Below, piece after piece: positions 6,539 through 8,219 of a stretch of 8,219 nucleotides of DNA (position 1 is the first letter of the stretch; each line of letters begins with the position of its first letter). Source of the stretch: Bacteroidales bacterium. GTDB lineage: Bacteria > Bacteroidota > Bacteroidia > Bacteroidales > UBA932. The stretch lies in assembly GCA_024683255.1 (NCBI GenBank), contig JAIKYL010000053.1, forward strand, positions 1 through 8,219, written 5' to 3'. The notes beneath the pieces were generated by a model. That model did no database searches and was not told where the DNA came from. It saw only the letters and a list, made by a program, of their open reading frames with translations. Made by a program: the position numbers and the translations under genes.

Positions 6539-6706
6539 ATGTCTTCACAAAACACCTATGAACCTCCTGTGACGGAGGTTATTGAGCTTATGCAAGAGGG
6601 CATAGTCTGCGCCAGCGGGGAAGGGGAAGTCCCGGATATGGAACACGGCTGGGATATGGAATTTGGAATGGAGCCGCCGTTATTTAACCCACCGTTTGCA
6701 ATATGA
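6539..6706 (+). CDS. Small uncharacterised protein translationally coupled to fimbrillin gene (55 aa)
   Basis: An ATG at 6539 opens a 55-codon frame whose TGA (6704-6706) overlaps the ATG of the fimbrillin gene as ATGA, the usual sign of translational coupling. The peptide has no signal sequence or membrane segment and is acidic. It begins MSSQNTYEPPVTEVIEL, continues EGIVCASGEGE (20-30) with a single Cys24, and ends in a Trp/Met/Pro-rich tail, HGWDMEFGMEPPLFNPP (36-52). I recall, without being able to check, similar short Bacteroidales proteins of the form Y-x-x-P-x-x-E-x-I with a central C-x-SG next to fimbrillin-type genes. No Shine-Dalgarno precedes the start, as is normal in this phylum. 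Its own promoter and the overlap argue that it is real. The function is unknown; a regulatory or secretion-linked role with the downstream lipoprotein is inference. Confidence 0.7.
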   Translation: MSSQNTYEPPVTEVIELMQEGIVCASGEGEVPDMEHGWDMEFGMEPPLFNPPFAI

Positions 6707-7758
6707 AACACATCGTTACAAATATCAAAATGACGGCCTGTGCGGCCGTACTGCTGAGCAGCTGCCAGCAACAGATATCCACGCCCGAGGTAAAGGAGGG
6801 CGTCTTTATGACCATACAGGCTTCCGTAGCCGCTCCGCCGGAGACAAAGACTCTCTACGAATACGACACTGACGACAAGGTGCTGAAAGGGTACTGGGAT
6901 TCGGAGGAAGCCATTACGGTGGTCTCTTTCGGCCAGAACGGCATCACGGCCGTGGACGAGTTCTTTTCTACAGGGGAGGCGGGCCGCAAGAAGGCGGAGT
7001 TCTCAGGAACCTGGACAGGAAACGAGGGAGATAAGATCATCTGCCTGTATCCGTCTATGGACTCGTACGCGGGCAATTCCATCTTCGACGCTGTGCGGGT
7101 GGGTTCTCCGACCATTTATATGAGAAACCTTTCGACCGCATCGGGTGCCCTGCAGCACGACAATCCAGGTTCTATCTCCGACGTAGATCTGATGCTGGGC
7201 GAGGTGGTAATCGACGGCGACGTTGCCCACGTGTTCCTGGAGCACCAGTTTGCCGTGTTCCGTATTGAAGTGACACTCAGGAACTTTCCGTACGAAGCGC
7301 CTCCCGGTTCTCCTTTCGACCAGGCTAGGGTCAACTCCATCCGCATCAGGTGCGTGGATCCCGAATCGGACGAAGAAGAAGAGTGGGGTGTGAACGGAGA
7401 TCCGGTCTTCGTCCGGTTCTCCGGCATTGATGTGACCACCGAAAGCTACACGGGGACGCCCTTCACAATCGAGAGAGGACCGCAGGACTTTTACCTGCTC
7501 GATAGCGGCAATAACAGCGATCTCACGTTAATGGATGAGGACGTGGTTGAAAAGACCTTCTTTGTGCCGGTCCGTTTCGACAAGGACCTGGAAGTGGGTT
7601 ATGAGCTGTGCTTCCAGTTTGGCGGCAACTATTACGACGATGAGGAGGAACGCCGGAATTCGGTCACCGTGTTCCCCGGCTGCGATATGCGGAAAACCAT
7701 CACGAGCAAACTCCCGCTGGAAAACGGCAAGATTTACGGCTTCAAGGTAACCATATAG
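6703..7758 (+). CDS. Fimbrillin-family (Mfa-like) lipoprotein (351 aa)
   Basis: This is a predicted surface or periplasmic lipoprotein related to type V pilus subunits of Bacteroidales. The signal peptide ends LLSSC, with lipidated Cys21. The N-terminal beta domain contains the family's usual opening, a beta strand then ETKTLYEYD (47-55) and a GYWDSEEAITVVSF segment (63-76), where many homologues read 'W..GD.I.VF'. The middle block DLMLGEVVI (162-170) followed by HVFLEHQFAVFRIEV (176-190) is the characteristic 'D.m.a...l.f.H.la.l.v' fimbrillin signature. It ends NGKIYGFKVTI, like the 'G..Y.f.v.v' strand of the family. An acidic patch lies at 220-227. Met1 is preferred over Met10 because it gives a normal signal peptide and the ATGA overlap with the upstream small ORF. 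Whether it is polymerised, anchors a pilus or acts alone is unknown; no other fimbrial genes are in view. Confidence 0.85.
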   Translation: MKHIVTNIKMTACAAVLLSSCQQQISTPEVKEGVFMTIQASVAAPPETKTLYEYDTDDKVLKGYWDSEEAITVVSFGQNGITAVDEFFSTGEAGRKKAEFSGTWTGNEGDKIICLYPSMDSYAGNSIFDAVRVGSPTIYMRNLSTASGALQHDNPGSISDVDLMLGEVVIDGDVAHVFLEHQFAVFRIEVTLRNFPYEAPPGSPFDQARVNSIRIRCVDPESDEEEEWGVNGDPVFVRFSGIDVTTESYTGTPFTIERGPQDFYLLDSGNNSDLTLMDEDVVEKTFFVPVRFDKDLEVGYELCFQFGGNYYDDEEERRNSVTVFPGCDMRKTITSKLPLENGKIYGFKVTI

Positions 7759-7836
7759 ATTACTTGCCGATGCAGGAAATAGTACAATTTCGTATTATAT
7801 TGTAAATCAACGATATAACAAAAATACGATTTCAAG

Positions 7837-7910
7837 TTTGTCCCCGAATTGTCCCCATAATTTTTATGCTTTCAAGAAATTTCATCTTTTTTCATCGCCA
7901 CGGGGACAAA
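7837..7910. repeat. TTTGTCCCCG inverted repeat with an extra direct copy
   Basis: TTTGTCCCCG (7837-7846) and CGGGGACAAA (7901-7910) form a perfect 10-bp inverted repeat with arms 54 bp apart. A third copy, TTGTCCCC (7849-7856), lies 11 bp, about one helical turn, after the first, in direct orientation. TTTCAAG also occurs twice, at 7830-7836 and 7870-7876. The arrangement resembles binding sites for a dimeric regulator or recombinase; no function is proven. Confidence 0.7.
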
Positions 7911-7919
7911 TGAAAAAAG
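7886..7919. repeat. CTTTTTTCAT / ATGAAAAAAG inverted repeat
   Basis: CTTTTTTCAT (7886-7895) and ATGAAAAAAG (7910-7919) are perfect 10-bp inverted copies with a 14-bp interval. The right arm includes the A6 run that serves as the T tract of the adjacent minus-strand terminator, and the interval contains most of the right GGGGACAAA arm, so the two inverted repeats interlock. Confidence 0.6.
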
Positions 7920-7950
7920 GTGCGACCAAGCATTGCAGCATGGCCGCACC
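7913..7950 (-). terminator. Intrinsic terminator on the minus strand with no upstream protein gene
   Basis: On the minus strand GGTGCGGCCATGC pairs with GCTTGGTCGCACC over a 6-nt loop, TGCAAT, and is followed directly by T6 (complement of 7918-7913). The 13-position stem has one G-U wobble and one U-U mismatch. Read on the plus strand the wobble becomes an A-C mismatch and there is no T tract, so the element is oriented to end leftward transcription. Confidence 0.75.
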
Positions 7951-7987
7951 GGGTGTTAACAATAGAAGTCTGGCATCAGACCTCCGG
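7913..7987 (-). ncRNA. Candidate short RNA of about 75 nt (speculative)
   Basis: The minus-strand terminator at 7950-7913 needs a transcript, yet no minus-strand protein gene lies between it and the SDR gene. A -7-like element TACCTTAG (complement of 7991-7998, one mismatch to TAnnTTTG) would start RNA near 7987. The RNA would hold the small stem GTCTG/CAGAC (7968-7981), which competes with GCATC/GATGC (7973-7991; mostly inside the RNA), then the terminator hairpin. No -33 TTTG is present, so promoter support is weak. It could instead be a leftover attenuator leader. Confidence 0.35.
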
Positions 7988-8020
7988 ATGCTAAGGTACG
8001 AATAATCTTCGAGAAGCTCT

Positions 8021-8032
8021 GCTGGTACCAGC
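8021..8032. repeat. 12-bp perfect palindrome upstream of the SDR promoter
   Basis: GCTGGTACCAGC is a perfect palindrome centred about 41 bp upstream of the TAACTTTG element, at the edge of the promoter region. It could be an operator for a dimeric regulator of the SDR gene; nothing else supports that. Confidence 0.5.
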
Positions 8033-8067
8033 CGGGATAGATATGAAAGCAAGTCACCGAAAATGTG

Positions 8068-8103
8068 TAACTTTGCTTCGATAAATCGGAATTTATAGAG
8101 GAG
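8068..8103 (+). promoter_or_regulatory. -7 element and strong Shine-Dalgarno of the SDR gene
   Basis: TAACTTTG (8068-8075) fits TAnnTTTG exactly and predicts a leader of about 30 nt from near 8079; no -33 TTTG is seen. AGAGGAG (8097-8103) lies 5 nt before the ATG, a textbook Shine-Dalgarno. Other genes in this window lack one, which fixes this start and makes the gene stand out. Confidence 0.65.
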
Positions 8104-8108
8104 CTAAA

Positions 8109-8219
8109 ATGGTTAACTACGGATTGAAGGATAAAGTTGCCCTGATTACTGGTGCTAATAATCCACAGGGCATTGGAGCAACTACGGCATTAACTTTTGC
8201 TCGCGAAGGGGCAAAGGTG
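8109..8219 (+). CDS. Short-chain dehydrogenase/reductase, N-terminal 37 residues (3' end outside window)
   Basis: The visible residues begin the Rossmann fold of an NAD(P)-dependent SDR oxidoreductase: LKDKVALITGA (6-16) is the first strand and turn, and GIGATTALTFAREGAKV (21-37) the first helix and the start of strand two. The glycine motif reads TGANNPQGIG, with five residues between TG and GIG rather than the usual three, marking a divergent SDR subgroup. The catalytic Tyr-x-x-x-Lys lies beyond the window, so substrate cannot be inferred. The frame is open to the last base. It starts at ATG 8109, 5 nt after a strong Shine-Dalgarno. Codons here favour A/T at third positions (ATT, ACT, GCT, CCA, TTA) more than the upstream genes, a possible sign of transfer, though 37 codons is a small sample. 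Confidence 0.88.
   Translation, partial: MVNYGLKDKVALITGANNPQGIGATTALTFAREGAKV

Larger units (their letters stand above)
7759..8108. other. 350-bp intergenic region without a protein gene
   Basis: No convincing coding frame exists here on either strand; the longest starts give peptides of about ten residues. The first 150 bp are AT-rich and carry inverted repeats such as TACAAT/ATTGTA (7783-7788, 7799-7804) and TCGTATT/AATACGA (7790-7796, 7823-7829). The middle holds GTCCCC repeats and a minus-strand terminator. The right part holds a 12-bp palindrome and the SDR promoter. The density of dyads suggests either a regulatory or RNA-coding function, or the edge of a former mobile element. No tRNA is present. 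Confidence 0.7.

Noticed and set aside
7819..7826. Minus-strand TATTTTTG as a promoter reading antisense into fimbrillin
   Set aside because: It fits TAnnTTTG but has no -33 element at 19-21 bp and lies in AT-rich sequence where such a match can arise by chance.
7919..7950. Terminator for the plus-strand fimbrillin gene
   Set aside because: On the plus strand no T tract follows and the stem has an A-C mismatch; the T6 tract lies on the minus strand side.
7759..8108. tRNA, CRISPR array or insertion-sequence ends
   Set aside because: No cloverleaf with a T-loop consensus, no regularly spaced direct repeats of CRISPR length, and no transposase remnant are present.

Overview
The window looks like a chromosomal segment from a member of the Bacteroidota, most likely the order Bacteroidales. 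Three things point there. The gene content includes a fimbrillin-family lipoprotein, a DUF362 lipoprotein, a short ResB/CcsA fusion and a lipoprotein serpin. Most intergenic gaps carry the Bacteroidota -7 promoter element TAnnTTTG. Nearly all starts lack a clear Shine-Dalgarno sequence. No tRNA, rRNA, CRISPR array or transposase is visible.

Layout, left to right. (1) 2-2183, plus strand: the 3' end of an outer-membrane beta-barrel gene, then 10 bp later a lipoprotein with a Cys-rich N-terminal region fused to a complete inhibitory-type serpin. (2) 2204-3214, minus: a DUF362 lipoprotein convergent with the serpin, the two sharing a hairpin terminator that contains the DUF362 stop codon. (3) 3294-3815, plus: a GNAT acetyltransferase. 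(4) 5717-3818, minus: a two-gene unit, a compact CcsBA-type cytochrome c maturation protein followed after 10 bp by a Gre-type transcript cleavage factor. (5) 5812-6462, plus: a small lipoprotein YiiX/NlpC-P60-like cysteine hydrolase, divergent from ccsA across a compact two-promoter gap. (6) 6539-7758, plus: a 55-residue ORF whose stop overlaps (ATGA) the start of a fimbrillin-family lipoprotein. (7) 7759-8108: 350 bp without a protein gene but rich in structure, with GTCCCC repeats, nested inverted repeats and a minus-strand hairpin plus T6 terminator with no protein gene upstream of it. (8) 8109-8219, plus: the 5' end of an SDR oxidoreductase with an unusually strong Shine-Dalgarno.

Functionally this is a cell-envelope neighbourhood. 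Four of the eight larger proteins are predicted lipoproteins (serpin, DUF362, YiiX-like hydrolase, fimbrillin), one is an outer-membrane barrel and one an inner-membrane haem/cytochrome assembly factor. The serpin probably guards against proteases outside the cell or in the periplasm. The fimbrillin gene and its coupled small ORF look like one unit. I see no established multi-gene defence or mobile system. The least explained items are the small coupled ORF at 6539-6706 and the structured gap at 7759-8108, which may encode a short RNA or be the scar of an element.
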